From Babylonia areolata (Eukaryota > Mollusca > Gastropoda > Neogastropoda > Buccinidae): DNA of 64,000 bases. A model generated the notes under the pieces. It had not been told where the DNA came from. It saw only the letters and a program-made list of their open reading frames with translations, and ran no database searches. The stretch spans positions 57,275,405 to 57,339,404 of the forward strand of contig NC_134894.1 of NCBI RefSeq assembly GCF_041734735.1, in the 5' to 3' direction. Within the stretch, counting starts at the first letter, position 1. Every line of letters begins with the position of its first letter. A program made the translations under genes and the position numbers. Positions 1 to 12,310 of the stretch are shown piece after piece.

Positions 1-258
1 GAACGCGCACAACAGGCGATTAAAAAAAAAGAAGAAAAAGTGTCATAAAGTATCATATTATGATGAACAGAGATCCGAGAAAGACGAGAAATCGACATGA
101 ACAGTGCCCCCTGCCACCTGCTCTTAGACCACGCGGAGTCACACTGGTTGCTGAAAATAAAACACGATGAGTTACCGGTCTTCCAGTGAGAAGAAACAGT
201 GCAACGTTGCGTTTATCAGCGTCCATGTCTCTGCATTGGTCCTCCTAGCTATGCGCAC

Positions 259-384
259 TCGTACATACACACACACACACGCGCGCGCGCGCGCACAGAA
301 ATGCACACACATCCTCTCACACACGCGTACGCACACACAGACACACACACACAGACACAGACACACACACACACACACACACAC
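259..384 (+). repeat. CA/GC microsatellite
   Basis: Interrupted CA repeat with a short GCGCGC core. The downstream 385-540 sequence is A/GACA-rich with no gene. Confidence 0.9.
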
Positions 385-742
385 GTTTTACAAAACTGAA
401 CTATCAAACAAACGAAATTTTTTTAAAGAAAAAGAAAAAAGCAAAACAAAAAAAAAAGCAGAGAGACAGGGACAGACACAGATAAAGAGAGAGACAGACA
501 AATAGAGACAGAAATAGAAAGAAAAAAAAAACCCAACAGAAAAGACACTCTAGATTCAAGACTGATAATTATTCGAGGATGAATGTCTTAGACATTGCCC
601 AGTCTCCTAATCTGCCCACTGCACAGCAACAGCAACAACAACAACAGCAAGATAATCATGTATGTATCGCGTGAATGTGAAACTATCCAAAGGTCAGAAA
701 GTGCATGACCTCATGCTTGATATTTCATTCCAGACAGTAACT

Positions 743-1012
743 GGTGGTCGTTGTTACGATGAAATGTTCATTTAGGTAAATAAACTTTTTTAAAAAATGA
801 AACATCCTTTCTCGGCGACCAATAACAAACAAACAACAACAACAACAACAGCTACAACAACAACAACAAAACACCTCCAAATAAAATAAAGTTTGGGTCC
901 TGATTGTCATTGTGTTTCGCATTGTATATCAGTGATTTGAAGACATAATCAGATCCCTGAAATTTCTTTTCCACACTTACAAAATGAGATCTTTTTTTTC
1001 CAGAGAAGTCCT

Positions 1013-1054
<42 letters not shown>

Positions 1055-1967
1055 ACATATATATATATATATATATATATTTATTTATTTATATAAAAAA
1101 GAGGGGTTTAAAGCTGTGCATTTTATCTTCCTTTATTACACATGCAAAACTAGCATGCACCAGCCAAATGTCCTCATGGCTGGTATTTCATTCCAGCTGT
1201 ACACAGCACTGCAGAACAGTACAGACTACCGTCTTTATCTGCTTCTCGTATCCGGTCCCTGGAAGGTCCCACGTGCCTGAACTCTGTCCCAGAAGGATTC
1301 TTGTCAACGAAGGGGGTGATTATCCCCCATTCAGCCCTGCTTTCCGTTCCTGTTTGAAAGGCTCTGGTACTGAACCAACCACCCAGACTCCAGCAATCTA
1401 CAGGCTGCTAGCTAGTCAGTTTGTGCCGTGCGGCTTGTAAAGGTTTGCTGCAAGCACGCATCAGCACTTAATGATGTCGATTGTGTCTCCATTCCATTGA
1501 GTCCTTCTTGACGTCACGCGAGTTAGGAAGTCGTGATTTCTACACTCTTTGTGGTGCCATTTCAAGACTGTCGTCACACTCCGACAGTACGTATATGTAC
1601 TTTCCTACCTGGCTGAGTTTTGTGTGCCATTAAGTTGTGGTCCTTGTTACAATAAAATGTTCGTTTGGATCAAAACAAATACATAAATAAAAAAGAAATA
1701 AAAAAGAAACATCCGTTCTCGGCGATCAATAACAAACGAACAAACCTCCAAACAAAATAAAGTTTGAGTACCGTTTCACGTTGTATATGAGTGACATGAA
1801 AACATGATCACATCCCTGGAATTTTTTTTCCACCTTTGCAAAATGAGATTCTTTTCTTTCCAAAGAAGTCCTGGGAATCTTGTTTCATTTTTAAATTGAC
1901 GGGGGCTAAAGCTGTGCATTTTATCTTCTACTATTACAGATGCAAAACTAGTGTGCACCTGCCAAAT
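743..1967 (+). repeat. direct duplication of about 340-430 bp
   Basis: 743-1170 and 1630-1967 share GAAACATCC, CAATAACAAAC, CCAAATAAAATAAAGTTTG-like and AAAGCTGTGCATTTTATCTTC in the same order. The first copy has gained CAA and TA microsatellites. Between them (1171-1629) is unrecognised unique sequence. Confidence 0.7.
1012..1095 (+). repeat. TA microsatellite
   Basis: Alternating AT with a GTATACAT interruption, inside the first copy of the 743/1630 duplication and absent from the second. Confidence 0.9.
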
Positions 1968-2339
1968 TAAAGTAATCTACGTATCGACTTTATAAGAGGA
2001 ATACCACCATCATTTGGCAACTGCTCGCAAAAAAAAAATTGGCTGAAAAAAAGGAAAATCCAAAGAAAATCTAGAGTGTCAGACTATAAAGAATGTGAAA
2101 CCAAACAAGATCAAAATGGCATCTTAACGAAGCAAGGACGGTTCGATAACAACAATACAGAAGTGCAGTAACTCTCGCTCCATAAAACAGGACACGGCAC
2201 ACAACCCCAGCCAGTTTGCTGGTCAGTGTTTCCATCAGCTGGCACACGGAAAAACAGAAGGTGCAAGGTACTTCAGTTCATCTTGGCCAGCAGCTAATGG
2301 ACTGACTACCACAGGTTCATATCAAGGTTGAAACGCGTC

Positions 2340-2425
2340 AGCCAACGAAGCAAAAAATAAAATAAAATAAAATAAAACAATAATAAAATAAAATAAAATA
2401 AAATAAATAAATAAATAAAATAAAG
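2340..2425 (+). repeat. AAAAT/AAAT repeat
   Basis: Tandem AAAAT passing into AAAT units. Surrounding 1968-2940 shows nothing recognisable. Confidence 0.85.
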
Positions 2426-2959
2426 AGTCAGTCAAAAACTCCGTTCATCATGTGAAAATGGGAGAGAAAACTCGGATTGCAGTTCCACTCACATTACAGC
2501 TAATAACAACAGAATATGCCTCCAGTGTCGGACATTCCCCTACAATTATCACAAGGTTTTTGTTGTTGTTTTTTATCTGAAAAGAATGAAAATAGATAAT
2601 CGTAAGCAATTGGCAAGCAGCAAACAAGACATGAAAATGCGGATGCAGCTGGTAAATTTTACAATTCATCTTTCCTGGGTGCTGAAACGAAACAAAACAG
2701 AAAACAGCATCCACATACAAGAGAGCGATTATCAAATCCATACAGTTTAAAAAGAAAGAAAGAAAAGTGTGTTCTGTCCATAATTCGCATTGCTTTCCTT
2801 TTAATTGTGAACAAGAAAAACGAGGTCATGTCTTTTCACCAATCACAACCTACCTTCCAGCAATTCAGTGGGAAGCGGTTTTTAGAATTTTCGGATCTGG
2901 GAACGAACCTTAACGAAATAAAACTGTTAATAATACGGAAATACGGCTTAATTCGGGAG

Positions 2960-3078
2960 ACTTCCAACCTATTATTGGTATTACTGTGACGACTTTTATT
3001 CCTACTATGTTTAAGCCGAATTTGGTATTGTCAGACAAAGTATTTCCAGAGAAAATGGCAATGTTAAAGTTTACCACG

Positions 3079-3109
<31 letters not shown>

Positions 3110-3392
3110 ACACAACCGAACACCGGGTTAACTCTCTCAGTACGAACGGCGAAAGAGACGACGTTAACAGCGTTTCACCCCAATTACCATCATCAAAATA
3201 TTGCAAGCGGAAGGCTCTTATACTGAAGAGATAAATGTTGACAAAGAATACCACAATTCTGACGACGGAAGCTAAAGGTTGGGTCATTCAGACACCCACT
3301 GGACATCCGAGGGGTCTGTGTAGAGGAGAAGAGAGGACTGGCCGTACTGAGTGAGTTAAAACATAGACTCATTTTGTTTACACAAGTGATTC
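2960..3392 (+). mobile_element. repeat family F copy, split by a MITE
   Basis: Matches family F (GACAAAGTATTTCCAGAGAA, AATGTTAAAGTTTACCACG, CGAACACCGGG). It is interrupted by the MITE at 3132-3355 and ends TTTACACAAGTGATTCA. It is 5'-truncated or strongly diverged on the left. Confidence 0.7.
3132..3355 (+). mobile_element. TTAA-flanked MITE (about 224 bp)
   Basis: The terminal inverted repeats are CTCTCTCAGTACG on the left and, inverted, CTCACTCAGTACGGC on the right. TTAA lies at 3128-3131 and 3356-3359. It is inserted inside another repeat whose empty copies elsewhere read GGGTTAAAACATA. TTAA duplication is the signature of piggyBac-type transposases. No coding sequence is present. Confidence 0.88.
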
Positions 3393-3654
3393 AAAAAGCA
3401 GTTTTAGAATAAACACAGGTCAATGAACTGAAAGCCAGAAAAATGAGACAGAAAGAGGCGATAGCAGAACGGGGGAAAAAATGCAAATAAAGCGAGTGGG
3501 AGAGAAAGGAAGAAACTTCTGGCATAGAATTTCAACAAGCAGATGTTTATACTGCCTGTGTTTTATAAGAGAGATCCTAAGTGGAGTAACTCATCTTACA
3601 CATCTGTTAGTGAGCAAGGGTTTTTTGTTCGCTAGTTTTTCTTATTTTCTCTTA

Positions 3655-3720
3655 TTGTATTGTATTGTACTGTACTGTACTGTGTTGTATTGTATTGTAT
3701 TATATTTCATCTTATTTTGT
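3655..3720 (+). repeat. TTGTA/CTGTA pentanucleotide repeat
   Basis: TATTG and TACTG pentamers, the same motif class as the 34.4-36.9 kb array. A run of about 24 C lies nearby at 3817-3838. Confidence 0.85.
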
Positions 3721-4204
3721 CCAGCACTGGCGAAACAGCATGACGCACAACGAGCCTCAAATAACATTCCCAACACGTCATTTCAGACTCTTCACTCACC
3801 CCTCGTCCTTTCCTGCCCCCCCCCCCCCCCCCCCCCCTGCTGACTTGGCGTCTTCCCTTGAGCCAACCAGAACGGAGCGCGTGCCACTGTGCCATTTTTC
3901 TACGTTGTCATTTGCATATCAGGGCGTCTGCGCCTGACGTTCTAGGTGTCCGCTTGCATCCGTCCCCCGAAATCACTTGACACGTAAATGTATAATGAGC
4001 GTAAAGCCTCGAAAGACGAGCGACATCCACTGTACAAAACAAATGGTTTTTGCAGCCAGATTTGCTGTTTCCAAACGGTTTTCTGTTTCTTCGTCTGGGG
4101 CAAGTCTGTTGGAAGATTATAATGCCGCCTGTCCGCTCATGCAAAGGCGTGCATAAAAAAATATTTTAAAAAAATAAAAAAGGCGGGGGGCATTGTCTAG
4201 GTTA

Positions 4205-4530
4205 TGCAATGTGGGTTGATTTTGATTTTGTTGTTGTTGTTCTTGTTGTGGTTGTTTTTGATTAAAAGATGTAACATTAGATATGTCTTCCTTCTCTCCG
4301 TTGACGACTTTGAAGCATGGAACTTTAGTGTTTTTCGACACATTTGTGATGATTGTGTCCAGCTGTCCAGATTATACAGTGAGGTCGATTTGGATTTGTT
4401 GGTGTTGTTTTTTTGTGTGTTTTTTTTTATTAAAACATGTAGCACTGAATATTTTCCCTCCTCACCGTTGACTTTTATGTAGCATGTAACTTAAGTGTCC
4501 TTCGACACATTTGTGATGATTGTGTCCAGC
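4205..4530 (+). repeat. tandem duplication of about 165 bp
   Basis: Two units share GACACATTTGTGATGATTGT, CCGTTGACGACTTT/CCGTTGACTTTT and TGTT-rich leaders. No coding content. Confidence 0.65.
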
Positions 4531-4756
4531 AGAATTTGTGAACAGACCTGATCCCAGTTGTTTCCCTGAGCCTGTAGCGGATGAGACTGCATGTAGGCTT
4601 ATGTTCGTTCGTTTATTTATTTATAGTCTGTTCACCTAAGATGATGATATTAGACTGAGGCTTATGTTCGTCTTTTCACTGGTGTCTGTCTTTCGTTCTT
4701 ATCCTTTTCTTCGCCGCTTGATCGGCTGCTTGGCTGCATTGTATGGCGGCACCCAC

Positions 4757-4795
<39 letters not shown>

Positions 4796-4807
4796 GTACG
4801 CGTACAT

Positions 4808-4847
<40 letters not shown>

Positions 4848-5049
4848 TGTCACCTTAATAAGGTTTACGAAACATGGACCGTCACTTTTGGAGGCTTCCA
4901 TTACACATTTATTAGATCTTCAACGACAGCCCACACATCCTTTCCACTCTGCCGGTGTGTGTGTGTGTGTGTGTGCCTGCGTCTGTGTGTGCGGAGGAGC
5001 TGGGGGGTGGGCAGGGGGGAAGGGGTGCGTGCGTGTGTGTATGTATACC

Positions 5050-5102
<53 letters not shown>

Positions 5103-5190
5103 CGTCTTCAAGCATATGCTGCAATCTCGTTTACAGTGACATTTATAGCAAGCAAATGAATACGAATGCACTCTCTCCCCCCCCCCCCCC

Positions 5191-5240
<50 letters not shown>
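4757..5240 (+). repeat. cluster of CA, GA, GT and CT microsatellites
   Basis: CA at 4757-4794, GA at 4810-4844, GT at 5052-5100, then C-run and CT at 5171-5236. No supported gene. Confidence 0.9.
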
Positions 5241-5411
5241 TTCTGACCAATCATTGGTTGTACGCGGCGGTGACCTCAGCAGCTGAGAAATACATGATGA
5301 TATATTCTGTTCAAAGGCATACAAATACATAGCGCAATCATCCTTTTCCTCCATTCTTTTACCAGAAGATGATTTCGACAGATGTTCAATGATACTGACT
5401 GGGCCTAGGGG

Positions 5412-5532
5412 AGGGGCTAAGATTCAGACTGCTTTACCGAAACAGAAAGACAGTCAGAGAAACTGATGCACAGACAGATAGACTGACAGAGACAAAGACA
5501 GAGACACACTCAGAGACAGAGACAAAGAGGGG

Positions 5533-5570
<38 letters not shown>

Positions 5571-5660
5571 AGACAGACAGGCAGATATACTGACCAGGTC
5601 ATGAGGGAGGGGGTGGGGGGAGGGGGCGGCGATTCAGACTGCTTTACCGAAAGAAAGAGA
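5412..5660 (+). repeat. short duplicated segment in GA/CAGA-rich DNA
   Basis: GATTCAGACTGCTTTACCGA occurs at 5430 and 5631, each after a G-rich run and followed by AGAC/GAGA repeats. It is a local duplication without coding content. Confidence 0.55.
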
Positions 5661-5710
5661 GAGAAGGAGAGAGACAAACAGATAGACAAAGACACTTAGA
5701 GAAGCATAGA

Positions 5711-5745
<35 letters not shown>
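5540..5745 (+). repeat. GA microsatellites
   Basis: GA repeats at 5537-5568 and 5714-5745 within GACAGA-rich DNA. Confidence 0.85.
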
Positions 5746-5748
<3 letters not shown>

Positions 5749-5994
5749 TGTGTGCGTGGGGAGGGGGTGAGAGGGGGTAGGAAGGAAATCGATATTGTTT
5801 TAAAAACTCTCGTAAGCAATTTAACATTGTTGAAGTCAGTGGGGTCTCTGATGTTGTATGCCTCTCTCTGTGAAAATCCACGCTGGGCATGAATATATAT
5901 ATTATGCGAACAGATGTACATACATATTGACAACCGGAACGAACTCACGGGGCCACGTAATTGTCGGGTAGAGAGAGAGACAGACAGACAGACA

Positions 5995-6300
5995 GAATAC
6001 GAATACGAATACGAAATTTTTATTCAGATTTAGGCCTAAGCCCCTTACTGAAGGGGTAAGTCACAATTATATCAATCACACAAACACTTTTCAAAAACAC
6101 ATTGTTTAACATTTACACTTCAGATGCTTGTTATGTTTGACAATCTATGTTGATATTATGATCTAAGTTATAGCAATACGCAAACGCTTTAAGGCATTGT
6201 AAATGTATAACGCCACATTACACAATACAGTTTCATTTCTGGATGACATTAGCAAATTGAATCTAAAGCGGCATGGGTTATTATAAAACTTAGGCTGGAT
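5995..6300 (-). mobile_element. 3' end of an L1-like LINE with TTCGTA tail
   Basis: On the minus strand the sequence reads FYNNPCRFRFNLLMSSRN and VALYIYNALKRLRIAIT followed by a stop. That is the usual C-terminal end of LINE ORF2 carrying a zf-RVT-type domain. About 150 bases of untranslated DNA and a short tandem TTCGTA tail at 5997-6020 follow. The copy is 5'-truncated and abuts an AGAC-rich array. Confidence 0.6.
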
Positions 6301-6728
6301 ACAGACAGACAGACAGACACAGAGAGGAGGAGAGACAGACAGAGAGAGAGATAGGGGTGAGACCGAGAAAGACAGAAAGACGGACAGACAGACAGACTGA
6401 CAGAGAGACAGACAGACACAGAGAGAAGGAGACAGAGAAAGACAGAAAGACGGACAGACAGACTGACAGAGAGACAGACAGACACAGAGAGAAGGAGACA
6501 GAGAAAGACAGAAAGACGGACAGACAGACAGACTGACAGAGAGACAGACAGACACAGAGAGGAGACAGAGAAAGACAGAAAGACGGACAGACAGACAGAC
6601 TGACAGAGAGACAGACAGACACAGAGAGGAGGAGAAAAAGAGAGAGACAGACAGAGACAGAGAGACATACAGAAAGACGGACAGACAGACAAACAGACTG
6701 ACAGAGAGATAGACATACACAGAGAGAA

Positions 6729-6760
<32 letters not shown>

Positions 6761-7010
6761 TGACAGAGAGAGAAGGAGGGAGAGAGAGATAGAGAAAGGG
6801 GTAGACAGAAAGAAAGAGAGAACAGACAAACATGACAGACAGACAGAGAGACAGAGAAATATATAAATTTAGAGAGAAGGGGGGAAGGAGGGAGAGAAAG
6901 GGAGGAAGAAGGGATGGAAAGAGGGACGAAGGGAGAGAGAGAGTTAGAGAGAGAGACAGACAGACACAGAGAGAAAGAGAGAGAGAGAGACAGACAGAGA
7001 GAGAGGAACT
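6300..7010 (+). repeat. AGAC/GACAGA minisatellite and GA-rich tract
   Basis: From 6355 to 6740 a unit of about 65-75 bases (GACAGAAAGACGGACAGACA, GACTGACAGAGAGACAGACA) repeats about five times. It is preceded and followed by simple AGAC and GAGA repeats. Long open frames (SVCLSVSLSV-type) on the minus strand are a by-product. Confidence 0.85.
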
Positions 7011-7189
7011 GATAAGAACAATCATACTGTCATCCATTTATCGCCCCCATCTCATCAAGCACTCACCGGGCAGCGAAAATTATCTGGTGCTTGATGATAA
7101 TCATTATCTTTGTAGAGTTAATGATTATTATCTTGGCAGACGCCTTCTGTCTCTCTCACCCTCTCTTTCACTCTCTCGCGCTCGCGTGC

Positions 7190-7190
7190 T

Positions 7191-7227
<37 letters not shown>

Positions 7228-7310
7228 CAACAATCCACAAAGACACACAAACAAACAGACAGACAGACAAACAAACAAACAGACGGAGAGAGAGAGAGAG
7301 AGAGAGACAA
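7190..7310 (+). repeat. CA, ACAG and GA microsatellites
   Basis: CA at 7191-7224, CAGA/CAAA at 7247-7285 and GA at 7286-7308. Confidence 0.9.
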
Positions 7311-8030
7311 TCAAAATCGTGACCACACAACTCCATGCAATCACAGCCAGTGTTGACATTAGAAACAATCTGCGGATTGGCAGAATAACAGCCGATACAA
7401 AAAACTGCATCATCATTGAGTGGGCCGGCCACGGAACGACAGAAACCTTAAAATCAGTGATCAGACAAAACTGTTAATTTACTGTCTGCAGAGAATACCC
7501 GGGAATCCCGCCGTTTGTTGACATGGTCATTTTCGATCTGGTTTCCCTATCGTCCCCTACGGACGAAGTTCGAGCTGATGTTTCCAGCGGTGAAGCACCA
7601 TCGCCATCAGCAACTATACTCTGGTGTCAGGAATCTAGAATGACTATCTGTCAAATCATCCCCCGGGAATATTTTACACATGTATAATTTGCCTTGGTTT
7701 CTCCAGAAAACTGTTGACACATTCTGCAGAAATTTCTGTTTCTTACACTAAAAAAAAAAAAAAGACACTTATCCAATTCAGTTCATTAGTATTCGAAGAA
7801 GAAAGAGAAAGTCCAAGAAATGGAAAGACTTATTTGGTGATCCTACACAACTGACTTATGATGCGTTTCTTTATATATATTTTACCAACCTCTCTGCCAT
7901 TTTGATGCCCCTCTGTGGTGTACCTGTTTCAGGAGAGTACTGATCAAATCAAATTAATTTGGTTGCGTTCAGCATTTCAATGTGTTCATCAAAAAGCAAT
8001 ATGATATGCTTTATCACCTTAAATAGTTTT
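7311..8030. other. unassigned unique sequence
   Basis: Mixed-composition DNA without a supported exon, repeat or RNA. A TA repeat with the SINE 3' module follows at 8060. Confidence 0.5.
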
Positions 8031-8056
8031 TAAAAAAAACTGAAGATAATATATAA

Positions 8057-8090
<34 letters not shown>

Positions 8091-8094
8091 TGAT

Positions 8095-8300
8095 TGATTG
8101 ATTGATGTGGATACTTATATAGCGCCTATCCTCGGTCAGAGACCAAGCTCTAAGCGCTTTACATACACGGGGACATTTGCACCACAGGCTGCCTACCTGG
8201 GTAGAGCCGACTGACGGCTGCCACTGGGCACTCATCATTCGTTTCCTGTGTCATTCAATCACATTTCAGACGCACACGCATACACACTCAGACAGACATG
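8095..8300 (-). mobile_element. SINE-A long-form 3' module
   Basis: Only the 3' module is present, from GTGTGCGTCTGA-like sequence to a tandem TGAT/ATCA tail at 8090-8105. TA repeats flank it on both sides. The 5' head is missing. Confidence 0.7.
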
Positions 8301-8339
<39 letters not shown>

Positions 8340-8342
<3 letters not shown>

Positions 8343-9840
8343 CTATTAATATATGATATAATATATAATAATCATTTATTAAAGAAAATAACTTTCATAT
8401 TCTTCGTGACAATTATGACTGATACTTCCACCAGTTCACAAAAGGACACCACGCTAACAAAGGTATCCCCGACAGTCCTTAACGTGTAGACACCTACCTT
8501 CTTGCGTGCTTTTCTGTTTGCCTCGGCCTTAGTTCGAATGAGATAAAAGCCATTGACAAGACCCGTATATAGCATGCACGTAATTAGTTCGTGTAAAAGA
8601 ACCTACGACAACTATTGGATTTATCATTGTCACTGGCAAAATGTCCTTGGGGCAAAAGAAACAAAAATCTGCCCCCGTTCACAAAACGAAGACACGCACA
8701 TGCGGACATTAATTAGTGAAATACTGTAGTGCCCTGATGTGGTGATGTCAGCCGCTTTAAGGAAAAAGCGGGCATGCACACGCACACGCACACACATAAT
8801 TACACACACACACACACACACACACGGGGTATTTGTTTTTAGGGAGGTTAATTCTAGCAGCGAGCACCGAAGAAGGTTGATGATACCCAGCTGTTTCGTA
8901 TCAAATGAAATGCACTTCCTTGTTCCCGCTCGTCCCGCATGGGTCAGAGGGGTTCGGGGAGGGGGCGCGGAGGGGGGGGGGGGGGGTAGCGGCCTGTAAG
9001 TGAAAAAGATCCAGTTATGCCTAATAGAAAGAAAGCGTCTGGCCAGGAGTGGTATCCCTTTAGTAGAGTCTAGGGACATTGGATAACGATTTCGGATGGG
9101 GAGAAAAAGCGTTTGCAACATCCTGCTTCCAAGTCCAAGAGCAGTTGTAAGGCATTGTCCTAGTTTAAAGTGCATTGTTTCACACAGCGCATGTTCCTTG
9201 TCAGTGTGCACGTATGACTCATAGCCCAGTTTATCGCATACCCCACACTCTTTGTGACCTCTAGTTCCTACTCACAGTGGGTTCGAACCTGCTGAGGACC
9301 AGGGAAAAAAATACAAAAAAAAGCGGCAATACAAGGGCATCCAGGAGTCATGACCTGGGTGCGGCCCGCTCCCCTTAGAGTGTAAGGTGTCAAGGGCCGA
9401 AACACTTGACTGAGGAGGGCTTCTTCTCTGAAGACCTTGTACTGTCCAGCTTTCCCTGGAGTTAAAAAAAAAATAAAAAATAAAAAATTATCACTTTCGC
9501 TGCTAACAGAATGAGTGATACTGGAGTAACATAATGTGCGGCGGGATTTCTTTTCGTTAAAAAAAAAAAAAAAATCAAGCGCTTTTAAACGCGTGACTCC
9601 TCCTTCTCTATTCTTCATCTTTTCTCCCAGAAAATCAGTTTGGTATGATTAAAATATCATGTGCTTATTTGAAGGTCATTGTATGTGTCGTTCTTTATTC
9701 TTCTTTTGTGTTATTCTTTATTCCTTCTTTATGCTAACTTTCTACTTTCTAAGATCACCAAGTAGCAAGTACCTGCGGTTGTTTCGGGTAAAATGGTTCT
9801 TCATAAGGTCAAAATGACAGCAGAAAATGTACTACTTCAG
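8340..9840. other. unassigned sequence
   Basis: Contains a CA repeat (8801-8825), a G-run (8968-8988) and several T/A runs. Open frames up to 193 codons have no recognisable domain and cross the CA repeat. I see no gene. Confidence 0.5.
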
Positions 9841-9844
9841 ATAT

Positions 9845-10397
9845 GATGATGATGATGATGATGATGATGATGGTGATATGAGTACTGATATAGTGCCTAT
9901 ACTCGGTCGGAGACCAAGCTCGTAGCGCTTTACGAACACGGAGTCATTTGCACAACAGGCTGCCTACCTGGGTAGAACCAACTGACAGCCGCCATTGGGC
10001 GCTCATCATTCGTTTCCTTTGTCATTCAATCAGGTTTCAGTCACCAACACATACACACTCAGACAGGCATGTAACATTTTACGTGTATGACCGTTTTATT
10101 CATTCACCCCGCCATGTAGGCAGACATACACCGTTTTCGGGGGTAGGCATGCTGGGTATGTTCTTGTTTCCATAAACCCACCGAACACTGACATGTCCGA
10201 TTACAGGATCTTTAACGTGCGTATTTGATCTTCAGCGTGTGTATACACACGGAGGGGTTCAGGCACAAGCAGGTCGCGGCACATATGTTGACCTGGGAGA
10301 TCGGAAAAACCCAGCAGGCGCCGTTGCCAAGATTCGAATCGAGGACCCACAGATTGAAAGTCCAAAGCTGAGAACTGGGCATCATCTTCATTAGGCA
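9845..10397 (-). mobile_element. SINE-A, long form, diverged
   Basis: The tRNA-like head (about 10397-10300) and body match SINE-A. They are followed by an extra 3' module that ends GCGCTATATAAGT-like sequence and a tandem CAT/ATC tail. The module includes TGAATGACAAAGGAAACG. Mutations in the boxes show age. Truncated copies of the same 3' module occur at 8095-8300, 29700-29757 and 61697-61948. Confidence 0.75.
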
Positions 10398-10398
10398 T

Positions 10399-10560
10399 CT
10401 ATTGATTTGAGGAAGGCCTTTGACTTGGTTAGCAGGAAATGCCTTTGGCGACTTCTTGTGAAGATTGGTAGCCCTCCTAACGAGGACATTGTGGTAATCT
10501 GCTTTTCACGAGAACATATGTCTCTCGCATTACCAATAGCGTGAAACAAACCTGCGTACT
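10399..10560 (+). mobile_element. LINE RT fragment
   Basis: A short plus-strand remnant translates SIDLRKAFDLVSRKCLWRLL followed by VKIGSPPNEDIVV. DLRKAFD is RT motif A. It has been cut on both sides, by an older SINE on the left and unrelated sequence on the right. It is a different and older copy from the LINE that follows it. Confidence 0.7.
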
Positions 10561-10810
10561 GTCACCAACACGCAGAAAAAAAAAGACTGAAGAAGACAAT
10601 AATACGACTCATGATATGATGTATTCAAGTTGTTTTCTTTTTCTTTCCTGGTTGGGTTTTTTTGTTGTTTTTGGTGTAGGTTTTTTTTCTCTCTCTTTCC
10701 TTCAAGAATGTCTTCGGATTCAGGTTCAGAATGGTGTGATGATGACCATCGTTGTCATTCAACTGGGGGATGGGGGGAGGGTGGTGGTGGTGGGGGGGAT
10801 GCTCATGAAT

Positions 10811-12310
10811 CTATCTGTGAATGGGCAGATGGCTGAATAGTCCAATCTGCGCACGAAATGTTCGCTGACAGTTGGGGCAGACAAAGACAGGCATATCATT
10901 GTCAGGGAGCTTGTTTGCCCGTGACTTTCTGGCCTGCCTCTTCTGAACAGCTGCAGCAGTCCTGTTGGCCTCGCACAATTTGGCGCCTTTGTGCACAGCA
11001 GCGCGCCATTTGTCACGGTCCACTGCAGATTCCTCCCAGGAGTCAGGGTTGATATCAAACGCTTTCAGAGAGACTTTCAGAGTATCTCTGAAGCGCTTCT
11101 TCTGCCCTCCGTGTGATCTCTTCCCTTGTTGCAGCTCGCCATAGAAGAGCCTTTTGGGCAGCCGATGGTCTGGCATGCGCGCCACGTGTCCAGCCCAGCG
11201 AAGCTGGGACTGCATCAGGATGGTGAAGATGCTGGGAAGGGTGGCTTTTGCAAGCACCTCCGTGTCCGGGGTCCTGTCTTGCCACTTGATGTTCAGTAGC
11301 TTCCTGAGACATGTTGCGTGGAAGTGGTTCAGCTTCTTGGCGTGTCATTGGTACACTGTCCAAGTTTCGCAGGCGTACAGTAGTGTGGGGAGAACTACTG
11401 CTCTGTAGACCTTTAGGTTGGTCTCAAGACCAATGCCTCTTCTGTTCCAGACATTTGCATAGAGTCTGCCAAAGGTTGCGCTTGCTCTTGCAATCCTGAC
11501 GTTCACTTCATCGTCGATGGTCGCATTTCGTGACAGTGTGCTGCCAAGGTATGTGAACCGCTCCACCGCACTGAGTCTCTGACCGTTGACTGTGATGTTG
11601 GGCTCAACATGGGGTTTCCCTGGGGCTGGCTGATGGAGAACTTCAGTTTTCCTCGTGCTGATGGTAAGGCCGAAGTTCCTGCTGGCAGTGGCAAACTTGT
11701 CAACGCTGAGTTGCATGTCAGCTTCAGATCCAGCGTTGGGGGCACAATCATCAGCAAACAAAAAGTCTCTTATGATGTCTGTCATGACCTTCGTTTTTGC
11801 TTGAAGCCTTCTGAGGTTAAACAGCTTGCCATCTGTTCGGTACTTTAGGCCGATTCCAACATCGCCATCTCTGAAGGCATCAGAAAGCATTGCAGAGAAC
11901 ATGAGGCTGAACAGTGTTGGCGCCAGGACACAGCCTTGCCTGACACCATTTGTGACAGGAAAAGGAGCAGATGTTTCGCCACTGTCCTGGACTCGAGCCT
12001 GCATGCCTTCATGGAATTGGCTGACCAAGGAAATACATTTCCGAGGGCATCCGTACTTGGCCATGATTTTCCACAGTCCCTCTCTACTCACGGTGTCGAA
12101 GGCCTTAGTGAGGTCGACATAGGTGGGGAACAGATCAGCATTTTGCTCCTGACATTTCTCTTGCAGCTGCCTTGCAACAAACACCATGTCGGTGGTTCCG
12201 CGCTCTTTCCGGAATCCACATTGGCTCTCAGGCAAATGACCTTGGTCAAGGTGTGCTGTGAGGCGGTTTAGTAGGATCCTGGCAAGTATCTTGCCTGCAG
12301 TGGAGAGCAA
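10811..12310 (-). pseudogene. LINE reverse transcriptase core and zinc-finger tail
   Basis: The segment continues AGKILARILLNRL, with the RT motifs YVDLTKAFDTVSREGLW, GVRQGCVLAPTLFSLMFSAM and DFLFADDCA, then the thumb (FTYLGSTLSRNA, YACETWTVYQ). One TGA interrupts it near 11350 where relatives carry arginine. It continues HAKKLNHFHATCLRKLLNI, then LRWAGHVARMPDHRLPKRLF, and a C2H2 finger with the spacing CPNC..H...H. It ends at a stop just before a GGT/GTG-rich 3' region. Confidence 0.9.

Noticed and set aside
6163-7037. Open frames of 179-262 codons rich in SVCLSVSLS
   Set aside because: Translation of AGAC/GAGA microsatellites. Only the last part near 6163-6300 has LINE-like sequence and is annotated as such.
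8630-9211. Minus-strand open frame of 193 codons
   Set aside because: Crosses a CA repeat and a G-run and has no recognisable motif.
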